Source: Geminocystis sp. NIES-3709 (GTDB lineage Bacteria; Cyanobacteriota; Cyanobacteriia; Cyanobacteriales; Cyanobacteriaceae). From it: a stretch of 64,000 nucleotides of DNA. The DNA is taken from NCBI RefSeq assembly GCF_001548115.1, contig NZ_AP014821.1:2669262-2733261 (forward strand). The letters are read 5' to 3'. Position numbers and translations under genes: made by a program. Under the pieces are notes generated by a model, which was not told where the DNA came from, ran no database searches, and saw nothing but the letters and a program-made list of their open reading frames with translations. Shown in pieces: positions 1 through 8,294 of this stretch. Numbering within the stretch: the stretch's first letter is position 1; each line of letters starts with the position of its first letter.

Positions 1-2
1 AA

Positions 3-242
3 ATTATTGAAATTATTAAAACGAAATATCCCCATGATGAAATTGAGAAAACAGAAAATCTTAATTTTAATCGATTTTTAATCTTGGCATTTAACAAAGA
101 GACCAATTTATATAGTTGCTTTATAGTTGCTAAAAATCGTGTTTTTCTTTATTCAACGGGAAATCATAAAGAAATGATGCACTTATTTGAAGTCAGATTT
201 CGTAACTTTTACAACAAGAGAATTAAGTTAAAAGTATCATGA
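3..242 (+). CDS. 3' end of an unrecognised protein, cut by the window edge
   Basis: An open frame runs from the window edge for 79 codons to TGA at 240-242. That stop overlaps the ATG of the next gene (ATGA), which suggests translational coupling. The visible residues are rich in Phe, Lys and Asn, with a stretch reading FLILAFNKETNLYSCFIVAK. I do not recognise the family. It probably belongs to the mobile element ending near 2.4 kb. The frame and overlap are seen; element membership is inferred. Confidence 0.5.
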   Translation: MIEIIKTKYPHDEIEKTENLNFNRFLILAFNKETNLYSCFIVAKNRVFLYSTGNHKEMMHLFEVRFRNFYNKRIKLKVS

Positions 243-904
243 TTAAAATTTTAATTAATGGTGGCGGTAGTTCTCTTTACGATAAAATTGCTCATAATTA
301 CGGGTGGCAAATTGGGATGAATTCAGGTGGCAATACAAAAGAAAAACAGCCCTTATTTATGATTGATAATAATTGGTTAAATTACGATCATGAAAAACAC
401 CTCAATTTAATCAAAAAGCATCGTCCACATTTAGCAACTTTAAGAGATATAGAATCTTATATTGATCAACAAATTTTGTACAAACAGGCATTAGAAATTT
501 CTCGATATTGCGATCGATTAATTATTATCCCTAAGTGTAATATTACTAATGATAAATTATTAAAAATTCCTAATTCAATTTTAGGATTACCTGTTGGGCC
601 TCATGAGAATTTATTTGCGTGGGAATATGCAAAAGTCTTAAATAAAAAAATTCACTTGTTAGGTGGTAGTCCAAAAAAATGGAAAAATGCTATAGAAATT
701 TTAGGAGAGAAAAAAATTTATTCAATGGATGGAAATTATCTTTGCAAATTGAGTAAATGGGGGAAAATTTATCTTAATTTTTCCACAAGAAAACCCTATT
801 CATTTGAAGTCTCAAACGGCAAAAATTTTAATTATAGATGTTTTGAATTCTCTATTAAAAACTTAGAATTTAAGCCCATGAATAAACAATTATCTTTATT
901 TTAA
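239..904 (+). CDS. Hypothetical protein, probably cargo of the adjacent integrated element
   Basis: A protein of 221 residues, overlapping the preceding stop by ATGA and therefore probably in its operon. No signal peptide or membrane segment is visible. The start MIKILINGGGSSLYDKIA and the later LGLPVGP and HLLGGSPKKW segments look like glycine-rich turns of an alpha/beta enzyme. They recall tRNA-guanine-transglycosylase-like barrel proteins seen in phages and islands, but I cannot assign the family from sequence alone. A Cys/His pair (SRYCDR, IPKCN) lies mid-protein. Its position beside a serine recombinase suggests mobile-element cargo. Function unknown. Confidence 0.6.
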   Translation: MIKILINGGGSSLYDKIAHNYGWQIGMNSGGNTKEKQPLFMIDNNWLNYDHEKHLNLIKKHRPHLATLRDIESYIDQQILYKQALEISRYCDRLIIIPKCNITNDKLLKIPNSILGLPVGPHENLFAWEYAKVLNKKIHLLGGSPKKWKNAIEILGEKKIYSMDGNYLCKLSKWGKIYLNFSTRKPYSFEVSNGKNFNYRCFEFSIKNLEFKPMNKQLSLF

Positions 905-909
905 TTATT

Positions 910-1041
910 ATGAAAACATTAAAACAAAAACTAATTAAATTAGCCCTTGAGTTTGCTGAGAAACAGGAGCATCAAATCAAGAAATCTACCGAAACAATCT
1001 CCCCATCTTTAAACGAAATCTTATCAATAAATAAACGGTAA
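910..1041 (+). CDS. Small ORF converging on and overlapping the recombinase gene
   Basis: A 43-residue frame starts 5 bases after the previous stop. It begins MKTLKQKLIKLALEFAEKQE, which is helical, charged and protein-like. Its last 23 codons lie antisense to the 3' end of the recombinase gene. It may be a truncated gene whose tail has been replaced, or a genuine small protein in the same operon. No family recognised. Confidence 0.3.
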   Translation: MKTLKQKLIKLALEFAEKQEHQIKKSTETISPSLNEILSINKR

Positions 1042-2363
1042 AATTCTTTTAATTCTTGAGAGGTTAGATTATTCTCTAACTCCGAATAAAACTCTCCATT
1101 AGTAAAAGTATTTATTAACTTATCTTGCAATTCTGATTGTTTATTGCGATTATTTAAGCGATTTAATTTAAACGTTTCTAATTGAAATTCTAAATCTTTA
1201 ATAGCATTTAATATCACAGTCGATGGTTGTGATATTTTTTTTAGATTAAAAATCTCTGACTGTAATTTCTTTTCCTCTAAAGTTTCCGACTCTTCTACTT
1301 CTAAAGTGTTTACAATTTCCTTCGCTTTTTCTATCAATAATTTAGTTATTAATCCCCTCAATTTTTTGTGATTAATCCACTTATTATTTTGACATTTTCC
1401 AGTACGATAACCGACACATTGATACCCCGTAATATTCCTAGCTTTTCCCCCTGAAATTGTTTGAGCAGAACCATTGCAGTAACTGCATTTTAGTAAAGAA
1501 CCAAAAGGTTTTGCATAATTATTAGTAGAGCGATAATTAGTTCTATTTTCAGCAATATTTTTAAAAATTATTTCAATCTCATCCCACTCCTCTTGAGACA
1601 ACAAAGACGGGAAAAGTTCCCCCCGATAATCCCATTTATCTTTATTGCTATATCTGTTATTATGCCCTCTCCCATAAACTAAAATACCCCTGATTTGAGG
1701 ATTAGAAAGCCAATTACTAAGGCTACTATGAGACATAAATCCTATTACCCCATATTTATTAATCATGGCTTTTATTGTGCCTTTAAAGGTTTTTTTCTCT
1801 AAGAAAATATCGATATATTCCCTTGCAAATTCGGCAACAGTAATAACCTTTTTTCCCTCAATTAAACAGATATATTCATCATAATTTAAGACTAAAGTAT
1901 CGCATTCTTTTTTATAGCCAAAGACAGCTTTATAGGGTAAATTTTTCTGTCTGTGATATTTATGCCCATGACTGATTCTTTCTTTAATTCTATCTAATTC
2001 CATCTCTCCAAAAGAAGCCAGCATATTGATATGAAATCGCCCTGACACCGAATTAGTATCAATTTTGTCATCCAGTGCCATAATTTCAACATCATTAGCT
2101 GTACATAAATCAATAAACGTTTTTATCCCTATTACAGAACGGCCTAATCGATCGAGCCGTGTCACCACCACTTTTTTACACTGACCTTTTTTTATTGCCT
2201 GTTCTAATTCCTTAAAACTTTTCCTTTCAAAATTAGAGCCGCTATCCACATCGACTAAAATCTTATCTACCTCACAAGATTCTACCCGTGCCTTCTGCTG
2301 ACTTAATGCCTCAGTCTGTGCCTGCAAAACACTCGAAACCCTGATATATCCTATTGTTATCAT
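972..2363 (-). CDS. Large serine recombinase, XisF-like
   Basis: A site-specific recombinase of 463 residues. The N-terminal resolvase domain (about 1-145) has YIRVSS with the catalytic Ser near residue 10, plus TRLDRLGRS and the E-helix. A recombinase domain follows (about 155-270). A zinc ribbon comes next (CSYC near 290, then C and C about 25-35 residues later), and then a helical tail. Length and order match the XisF-type recombinases that excise the fdxN element in heterocystous cyanobacteria; that comparison is family knowledge. The gene starts 33 bases from the point where a DndD-like ATPase frame is broken, so it sits at the element end, as expected for an integrase next to its attachment site. 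Confidence 0.88.
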   Translation of the reverse strand: MITIGYIRVSSVLQAQTEALSQQKARVESCEVDKILVDVDSGSNFERKSFKELEQAIKKGQCKKVVVTRLDRLGRSVIGIKTFIDLCTANDVEIMALDDKIDTNSVSGRFHINMLASFGEMELDRIKERISHGHKYHRQKNLPYKAVFGYKKECDTLVLNYDEYICLIEGKKVITVAEFAREYIDIFLEKKTFKGTIKAMINKYGVIGFMSHSSLSNWLSNPQIRGILVYGRGHNNRYSNKDKWDYRGELFPSLLSQEEWDEIEIIFKNIAENRTNYRSTNNYAKPFGSLLKCSYCNGSAQTISGGKARNITGYQCVGYRTGKCQNNKWINHKKLRGLITKLLIEKAKEIVNTLEVEESETLEEKKLQSEIFNLKKISQPSTVILNAIKDLEFQLETFKLNRLNNRNKQSELQDKLINTFTNGEFYSELENNLTSQELKEFYRLFIDKISFKDGEIVSVDFLI

Positions 2364-2405
2364 TTTTCTTAAATTTAACTATTATAGGTCACTATGTTAA
2401 ATAGT
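2364..2405. other. Probable attachment-site junction of the serine-recombinase element
   Basis: Read on the minus strand, the ATPase frame matches its family through the Walker A codons GKTT and then becomes unrelated (Ile, stop). The recombinase ATG follows 33 bases later. The crossover therefore probably lies at about 2397-2408, in the P-loop codons. The other att end is not in the window, so the core cannot be defined by comparison. Confidence 0.55.
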
Positions 2406-2531
2406 CGTTTTTCCAGAACCATTATTGCCATGAATAATAGTGGTATTTTTTTCTCCATTAGCAAAGTAAATTATTGGACTTTTGCCATAAAATTGACGAA
2501 AATTTAAAAACTGTAAACTAATAATTTTCAT
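2397..2531 (-). pseudogene. 5' fragment of a DndD/SbcC-type AAA ATPase, interrupted at the P-loop
   Basis: An ATG at 2531 opens a 44-codon frame. It begins MKIISLQFLNFRQFYGKSP and ends IIHGNNGSGKTTI followed by TAA. This is the N-terminus of RecF/SMC-like ATPases of the kind annotated as DndD (DNA phosphorothioation-linked): the NFRQFYG strand, then the Walker A motif GNNGSGKTT. Full-length members are several hundred residues and continue with LLNAF-type sequence, so more than 90% is missing here. The missing part may lie beyond the left edge of the window, on the far side of the inserted element. In that case excision could restore the gene. Confidence 0.72.
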
Positions 2532-2666
2532 AGACTCATAATCAAGAATTTTGCTTTTATTATACTAATTAATTTTAGATTTATTTTTTATTTAGTTATA
2601 ACAGTTAAATAAAACAAAAAAAATTATATTCTAAGTTAGAACTTTCAAGTTTATCATTACTAATTT

Positions 2667-2846
2667 TTATTGTATATTTTGTTTAATTATTTTTAAAATA
2701 TCATCATTAATATAACGAATATTTTTTTGAGATAATCGATCTTTTTCTAATTGTAACACTTCTTCTACGATTGAGCGAATTTCTGGTTTAGCTTTAATAA
2801 TCGGTTCAGTTATTTTATCTAAATTATAATAATTATGATTAATCAT
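2667..2846 (-). CDS. Small hypothetical protein upstream of the interrupted ATPase
   Basis: I take the ATG at 2846 (59 residues) rather than an upstream TTG at 2861. The protein is helical and charged, with EIRSIVEEVLQLEKDRLSQK followed by a short conserved-looking tail. It lies 135 bases upstream of the broken DndD-type gene on the same strand, so the two may form an operon. It could be an accessory subunit, but I do not recognise a family. It is flanked by very AT-rich DNA. Confidence 0.45.
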   Translation of the reverse strand: MINHNYYNLDKITEPIIKAKPEIRSIVEEVLQLEKDRLSQKNIRYINDDILKIIKQNIQ

Positions 2847-3019
2847 GATATTTATTCTCAAGAATTAGATTATTTTAATTATAAAAAAAATTCTCGTCAA
2901 TATTAATATTATTTTATCTTAAATTTACAAAAATTAATCTTATTTAAAAAATAAAAGATTTATAATCGAAGATAATAATAAATAATATCTAATTACCTAT
3001 TCCTAATTCCTCATTTATA

Positions 3020-3931
3020 ATGGCTAAAGATAATCGTAAAAAAGTACGGAAAGTATTAATCATTACTTTAATATTAAATATAGTTGTTTTAATACTAAAA
3101 GTTGTGGTGGGTATCATGACTGGATCATTAAGTTTACAAGCTGATGCCTTACATAGTGTTACAGATAGTGCCAATAATGTTTTAGGTTTAGTAACGAATC
3201 AACTTTCTTCTCCAATTCCCGATCGAGATCATCCTTACGGACATCATAAATTTGAAGCGATCGGAGCTTTAGGTATAGCGGCATTCTTAGGTATTGCGTG
3301 TTTTGAAATTTTTACTTCTGCATTAAATAGAATAATTTTTGGGGGTGATCCTGTTAATATTAGTGGCAGTGAATTATGGATTTTAATTATTGTTTTAGGT
3401 ATTAATATTTTTGTGGCATTTTATGAGCGTAGAGTAGGAGAAAAAATTGGTAGTAATATTTTAATTGCTGATGCAACTCACACCATGAGTGATGTTTGGA
3501 TAACGATTAGTGTCTTGTTTGGTTTAATAGGTGTTTGGAAATCAGAAGCATGGAATCTTACTTGGTTACAATCTCTTGATTATTTATTAGCTTTTCCCGT
3601 AGGTATTTTAGTTATAAAAAGTGCTTGGGCAGTGTTAAAAAGTAATTTACCCTGGTTAGTAGATCAAATGGCGATCGCACCTGAATTAATCCATCAAATA
3701 GTAATGGAAGTACCCGGAGTAATTAACTGCCATAATATTGCATCAAGAGGATTATTAGGAAGACAAATATTTATCGAAATGCACTTAATTGTAGATAGTG
3801 AAAATATAAAAACAGCTCATGATATAACTGAAAAAATAGAAATAAAATTAGAAGAAAAATTTGCTCCTGTCAGAATCATAATTCATGTTGAACCTTTTGA
3901 GTATCAATCTTCACAAATTAGTTATGAATAA
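3020..3931 (+). CDS. Cation diffusion facilitator (CDF) metal exporter
   Basis: A protein of 303 residues with about six membrane segments and a cytoplasmic C-terminal domain of roughly 90 residues. CDF proteins exchange protons for Zn, Fe, Co, Mn or Ni and export the metal. The metal-site motifs are visible: QADALHSVTDSANN in helix 2 and ADATHTMSDVW in helix 5, each with the HxxxD pair. A second conserved stretch is DHPYGHHKFE. The motifs do not decide the metal. The ATG follows AT-rich DNA. The gene stands alone, with a decayed gene converging on it downstream. Confidence 0.9.
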   Translation: MAKDNRKKVRKVLIITLILNIVVLILKVVVGIMTGSLSLQADALHSVTDSANNVLGLVTNQLSSPIPDRDHPYGHHKFEAIGALGIAAFLGIACFEIFTSALNRIIFGGDPVNISGSELWILIIVLGINIFVAFYERRVGEKIGSNILIADATHTMSDVWITISVLFGLIGVWKSEAWNLTWLQSLDYLLAFPVGILVIKSAWAVLKSNLPWLVDQMAIAPELIHQIVMEVPGVINCHNIASRGLLGRQIFIEMHLIVDSENIKTAHDITEKIEIKLEEKFAPVRIIIHVEPFEYQSSQISYE

Positions 3932-3978
3932 CTAACACACCCCCTAAAGATTAACTAATCTGACCAAAAACCATGATG

Positions 3979-4225
3979 TTAGCATTCGTGATGGATAAAT
4001 TGTTTTTCAACTGTGCCAGTTCGATCGAATAATGTTCCCAATGGTAAGCTACTAAAACCACCGCTATTAAACCAAATTTTGTCCTCTGTCACCTTAAAGT
4101 CAGTAATAGTATCTTTTGGTTTATCACTAGAATTATACAAAAACACATTGACACTACTACCTCCGATCAAAGTATCGTTGCCCATACTACCGATGAGGGT
4201 AAGTAAGTGGGCAGAATTAATTGTA
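3979..4225 (-). pseudogene. RTX-type C-terminal remnant of a decayed FG-GAP/cadherin protein
   Basis: Translation gives LTLIGSMGNDTLIGGSSVNV and then a DTITDF-type C-terminal segment, as found after GGxGxDxL calcium-binding nonapeptides. It is separated from the upstream fragment at 4530-5078 by an IS630 remnant and by loss of the cadherin-like middle that the intact paralogue at 42688-47952 still has. The tail differs from the paralogue's tail, so this was a divergent copy. Broken and almost certainly nonfunctional. Confidence 0.65.
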
Positions 4226-4356
4226 TAATTATAACATTAAAATAAATTTAATAAAATCAAAAAGTAATATACAAAAGTTTTATTTATATTTAAAAATAAT
4301 TAATGTAGTTTAAAATCTGCTAAAAATATGAAAAATAAGTAAATCAAGGATAAAAA

Positions 4357-4503
4357 ATGCGATTTGTTACCAGATTAGCTCCGGAAACACAACAGTTATT
4401 AAAGACTATTGAACAAAAAAGTAAATACTATCAAGTTAGACATCGAGCAAAATCGATTTTGTTAAGTTATCAAGGTTATAAAATTACTCAAATAATGTTA
4501 TAG
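4357..4503 (+). pseudogene. Truncated IS630-family transposase, N-terminal fragment
   Basis: 48 codons from ATG at 4357 to TAG at 4501-4503. The product begins MRFVTRLAPETQQLLKTIEQ, continues with a YYQVRHRAKSILLSYQG segment, and stops in the first helix-turn-helix. This is the usual start of IS630 transposases; the catalytic DDE domain is missing. The junction sequence TATAGCGTTTCTTAC just after it looks like an element end. The fragment sits inside the decayed FG-GAP gene, so the element inserted there and was then mostly deleted. Confidence 0.6.
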
Positions 4504-4529
4504 CGTTTCTTACAATGATGCAACGTCGT

Positions 4530-5078
4530 ATTTTCTGGTAAGGTAATGGTAGTATTATTTAACGTTACTGCTGTTGGTGGAGCATTCATGGTTAAAGTAG
4601 TGGTAGCTATCGCACTGGTGTTGGAATGAGCGCCTCCATCGTCCAAGACAAACTCGATAATTCTGCTAGTGGTGTTATAGTTGCTGTTTAGATTGTTATA
4701 AGTAGTAGTACGTAATACTTGTTGATATTCGGCGATCGTCGCAGTACCAGTGAGAGTTAACACTCCATTGCGATAGTTAGCACTGATGGGAGTTCCAGTC
4801 GTTGTGGCACTTAAAACTTCATTATTCCCGTCTAAAGGATTAGTAATGGTGACATGACAGTAGCTCCCACCATATTGGAGGAGTTAGCATCCACTAGGGT
4901 TAAGTCTGAGTCCACAATAGCGATCGAAGTGCCTACAAATGCAGTAGCGAAATTGATACCATCTCCTGTGCTACCGACAATGTTGCTCAATTCCAGTACC
5001 TCACCAGCACCAATACCCACAGCACCAAACACCACATAAGACTGACCTGAATCACTGTCATTGGGATCTGCTAAATTA
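4530..5078 (-). pseudogene. Central remnant of an FG-GAP/VCBS-like protein, paralogue of the gene at 42688
   Basis: The fragment matches the segment just after the FG-GAP repeats of the intact 1754-residue protein, including SYVVFGAVGIGAGEVLELSN, VDSDLTLVDANSSNMVGATV and TTSRIIEFVLDDGG. A short insertion at about 4851-4858 (a repeated TGTCA-type step) shifts the frame. Similarity ends abruptly at about 4530, after LPEN, where element-end sequence begins. It is a duplicated, decayed copy lying about 40 kb from the intact gene. Confidence 0.75.
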
Positions 5079-5349
5079 ATAATTTTGGCATTGCTGATGT
5101 AAACTATAATTTTTGGTTGAGGTAGGGAAGAGCGGATTTGGGAAAAGACAAGAGTAGCAATATTTAAAATCGTGAAAAACTATTGTTAGTAAAAGTGTTT
5201 CATGTCGCAATTAACCAACGCCAATTTTTATTAAATAAGGACTTACGCACCTCTAATGATATTTTGTTATTGCGAGACACAAAGCAATCTCAAACATTCA
5301 TTACAATATAACCTTGTCTTTATTAATACTTTTTTGTAGTTTATTAAGA

Positions 5350-6012
5350 CTACAGGTAAGGAGTAACATCTTCCTTACAATCATCGGCAAGGAAAGAAAG
5401 AGAACGAAATCTTAGGCCTACCAATTGATCATATAAAGGGTTTAGTTTGCACATGGGGGGAATGTGAACGATTTTTTTACCAAATAACTTAATATCTCGC
5501 TCAAAAGGACATTCTGAAGGAATCATTTTACAGACAAAACGAGCTACTCTTGGATCATCTATATCCATACCATCTAACCATTTTTTCACGGGTTGCAATA
5601 AATCTGGATTTTTCGCTTCTCCTGTTTTTTGTTCTTCGGGATGCCATAGAGTTGCTTCTAAAGATTTCATGGCTTCTAAGTCTAATCCTAAAGCAGACTG
5701 AAATTCATGGACAACATCCGCTTCTTGTTTACTATATACCCCATTTGCGATCGCCATCATCACCGCAGTACGCAAAAAGTTTTCTTTTGTATGAGCATCA
5801 TCTCCTAAAGCCTCTGCTAACTCTTGAGGAGAAATAATTTCTAGGTTTCCTAAATCTGTATTAGGAATAAGTTCATCTTGAGTTAAACTAGCAATTAATT
5901 CTTGTTCCTCACGATCGAAATTACCATCTGCATAAGCAACAGTCAGTAAACCCCTCAACCAAGCAGAGATTTGTTTATCAGTATATTCGGTAGAATTACA
6001 GTTGGTGGTCAT
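5350..6012 (-). CDS. TerB-like / Mo-dependent nitrogenase C-terminal domain protein
   Basis: A protein of 220 residues. The N-terminal part (about 1-125) is a helical TerB-like bundle, with LLTVAYADGNFDREEQELIA and a second acidic repeat MAIANGVYSKQEAD. The C-terminal part (about 135-215) matches the small domain called the Mo-dependent nitrogenase C-terminus, with WLDGMDIDDPRVARFVCKMI, CPFERDI and PPMCKLNPLYDQL. This architecture is common in cyanobacteria, including non-fixing ones. Despite the domain name there is no sign of nitrogenase here. Monocistronic; role unknown. Confidence 0.8.
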   Translation of the reverse strand: MTTNCNSTEYTDKQISAWLRGLLTVAYADGNFDREEQELIASLTQDELIPNTDLGNLEIISPQELAEALGDDAHTKENFLRTAVMMAIANGVYSKQEADVVHEFQSALGLDLEAMKSLEATLWHPEEQKTGEAKNPDLLQPVKKWLDGMDIDDPRVARFVCKMIPSECPFERDIKLFGKKIVHIPPMCKLNPLYDQLVGLRFRSLSFLADDCKEDVTPYL

Positions 6013-6119
6013 AAATTAATAAAAATCAACATTATTAAGATCATGGTAACTTATGATTTTATGGTATTGAAATAATCTTGTTTAGTTAATGACCATCAGG
6101 TTTGAGATAGAAATAGTTG

Positions 6120-7466
6120 TTAGTTTAAAATATTTTTTTCCACAAAGTTGGTATAAACATTTCCTGCCAAAAACTCTGGGTTTTCTAAGATTTTACGATG
6201 AAAATTAATAGTTGTTGGCACTCCTGTTATAGCACATTCTCTTAATGCTCGTTTCATTCGTTTTATAGCGGTGTCTCTATCTTTACCCCAAACAATCAAT
6301 TTTCCAATTAAAGAGTCATAATAGGGAGGAATAACGTAGTCTGGATAAACAAATGAGTCCATTCTGACCCCTGGTCCTCCGGGCGGTAAATAAGCGATAA
6401 TTTTACCCGGATTTGGTCGAAAATCATGATCTGGATCTTCTGCATTAATTCTACACTCGATCGCATGACCTCTAAATTCAATATCTTGCTGACGAAAAGA
6501 TAATTTTTCTCCTTGGGCGATGGCAATTTGTTCTCTAATCAAATCTAACCCCGTAATCATTTCTGTAACAGGATGTTCTACTTGGATACGGGTATTCATT
6601 TCCATAAAGTAAAAATTACCGTATTTATCCAACAAAAATTCTACAGTACCAGCGCCCACATAATCGATCGATTTAGCCGCTTTGATGGCCGCTTGACCCA
6701 TTTTTTGGCGAATTTTAGGGTTTAAAGCTGGAGAGGGTGCTTCTTCCAATAATTTCTGATGTCTTCTTTGAATAGAACAGTCTCTTTCTCCTAAATGAAC
6801 TACATTCCCATAGCTATCAGCTAAAATCTGGAACTCGATGTGACGGGGTAATTCAATAAATTTCTCGATATATACTCCTGCATTACCAAAGGCCGCTTCA
6901 GCTTCTCCTTGTGCCGCTGCTAATAATCGAGTTAAATCACATTCTTCTTTGACTAAACGCATTCCTCTACCACCACCCCCCGCAGTCGCTTTAATCATCA
7001 CAGGATAGCCTATGTCAGCCGCTATTCTGGCAGCTTCTTGTTCATCGGTGATTAAACCTTTACTACCCGGAACTGTTGGGACTCCGGCATTTTGCATGGT
7101 TTTCTTTGCCGTGGACTTATCCCCCATAGCAATAATAGCTTCTGGACTAGGCCCAATAAATTGTATTTGGTGATCTGCACAAATTTGGGCAAAACGAGCA
7201 TTTTCTGCTAAAAATCCATAGCCGGGGTGAATAGCTTCTGCTCCTCTAGTCAACGCCGCCGAGATAATATTAGGTATGTTTAAATAACTTTTATTGCTTG
7301 GGGGAGGACCTATACACACGCTTTCATCTGCCAATTTTACATGAAGGGCGTTACGATCGATCGTTGAATGAACAGCAACAGTAGCAATGCCCATTTCTTC
7401 GCAACTGTGAATGATGCGCAGAGCAATTTCTCCTCGATTAGCAATTAAAATCTTAGCAAAAGGCAT
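6120..7466 (-). CDS. accC: Acetyl-CoA carboxylase biotin carboxylase subunit
   Basis: 448 residues, the normal length. The enzyme carboxylates biotin on the carrier protein AccB using ATP and bicarbonate, the first step of fatty-acid synthesis. The N-terminal fold starts [15 protein letters not shown]. The ATP-grasp domain carries the glycine-rich loop [10 protein letters not shown] at about 161-170, [13 protein letters not shown], and the catalytic [14 protein letters not shown] at about 289-302. The C-terminal domain has [12 protein letters not shown]. accB is not adjacent, as is usual in cyanobacteria, where acc genes are scattered. Confidence 0.97.
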   Translation of the reverse strand: MPFAKILIANRGEIALRIIHSCEEMGIATVAVHSTIDRNALHVKLADESVCIGPPPSNKSYLNIPNIISAALTRGAEAIHPGYGFLAENARFAQICADHQIQFIGPSPEAIIAMGDKSTAKKTMQNAGVPTVPGSKGLITDEQEAARIAADIGYPVMIKATAGGGGRGMRLVKEECDLTRLLAAAQGEAEAAFGNAGVYIEKFIELPRHIEFQILADSYGNVVHLGERDCSIQRRHQKLLEEAPSPALNPKIRQKMGQAAIKAAKSIDYVGAGTVEFLLDKYGNFYFMEMNTRIQVEHPVTEMITGLDLIREQIAIAQGEKLSFRQQDIEFRGHAIECRINAEDPDHDFRPNPGKIIAYLPPGGPGVRMDSFVYPDYVIPPYYDSLIGKLIVWGKDRDTAIKRMKRALRECAITGVPTTINFHRKILENPEFLAGNVYTNFVEKNILN

Positions 7467-7670
7467 TTTTAAACAAAAAATCTAATATCTTTTGTATCAT
7501 ATTTGGTTTTGGTACTTATGGCAATTATTCTCTCATGAAGGTTTACTTCCTAAAATGCAGAAAATAATCACGATTCTAATTATTCTCTTGATCTTTGTAA
7601 TGTTGTAAGCTAAGACGCATTGATTTGGTATATAATTTAAGTCAGAAAAGATAAAACTTAGGTGTGATTT

Positions 7671-8252
7671 ATGCCTTCTAAAAATTTTTTGTCAGAGGAA
7701 GAAAGAAAGTATCTACAAGATGCTTTAAAAATAGAAAAGAGATCGGAAGTCAGGGAAAGAATTTTAATATTTTTATTAGAGAATGATGGTAAAAATTATC
7801 AAGAAATAGCAGTTTTTTTGGGTTGTTCCCCCAAAACGGTGGCTTGCTGGGCAGTTCATGGTAATCCTAATAATGTAGATTCATTGCAAGATAAAAGAAG
7901 AAAAGGAAACCAAACAAAAGCAACGGATAAATATATTGAAAGATTATTAGAAGTAGTTGATAAAAATCCTGAAGATTTTGGATATGATTTTGGTCGATGG
8001 ACGGGGCAAAGATTATCAGAACATTTGGAAAAAGAAACAGGAATTAAATTAAGCAAATCACAAGTAGTGAGGATATTAAAAAGAAAAAAGTATAGTTATA
8101 TTTGGGGAAAATATAGTTTAGAAGACAAACAAAATCAAGAACAAAGAAAAGCATTTAAAGAAAAATTAGAACATTACATAGAAATAGGTAAAGAGAATCC
8201 TGAGTTAGTTCAAGTATGGTTTTGGGATGGGGCGTTTAAAGTGGCGAACTAA
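7671..8252 (+). CDS. IS630 transposase, N-terminal part (split copy 1)
   Basis: 193 codons. Two helix-turn-helix regions are visible (about 25-60, with KNYQEIAVFLGCSPKTVACW, and about 110-145). The reading reaches the first DDE aspartate in VWFWD, then runs into GAFKVAN and TAA inside a 45-bp insertion. The rest of the catalytic domain continues in the same frame from 8274. The element would need an intact copy in trans. It differs from the copy at 11407-11988 by one residue (Cys against Tyr in TVAxWAV). Confidence 0.8.
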   Translation: MPSKNFLSEEERKYLQDALKIEKRSEVRERILIFLLENDGKNYQEIAVFLGCSPKTVACWAVHGNPNNVDSLQDKRRKGNQTKATDKYIERLLEVVDKNPEDFGYDFGRWTGQRLSEHLEKETGIKLSKSQVVRILKRKKYSYIWGKYSLEDKQNQEQRKAFKEKLEHYIEIGKENPELVQVWFWDGAFKVAN

Positions 8253-8273
8253 ATTCGCCACACAGCCCCTCAT
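8229..8273. repeat. 45-bp palindromic insertion in IS630 transposase, copy 1
   Basis: The segment consists of GGGGC, a spacer, GTGGCGAA, loop CTAAA, TTCGCCAC, a spacer and GCCCC: two nested stems. Removing it joins TGGGAT to GAATGTGGT and restores WDECGF, the expected IS630 active-site reading. ATG occurs at both borders (8227-8229, 8272-8274) and may be a 3-bp target duplication. Its length is a multiple of three, but it carries TAA at 8250-8252. Confidence 0.8.
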
Positions 8274-8294
8274 GAATGTGGTTTTAGTTTAAGG

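Noticed and set aside
5350-6012. Evidence for nitrogen fixation or tellurite resistance
   Set aside because: The domain names are historical; no nif or ter cluster is present and the protein is widespread in non-fixing cyanobacteria.
8226-8276. Translational bypass as in T4 gene 60 across the 45-bp hairpin
   Set aside because: Take-off (GAT) and landing (CAT) codons do not match, so the classical mechanism is unlikely; kept only as a remote option in the finding.
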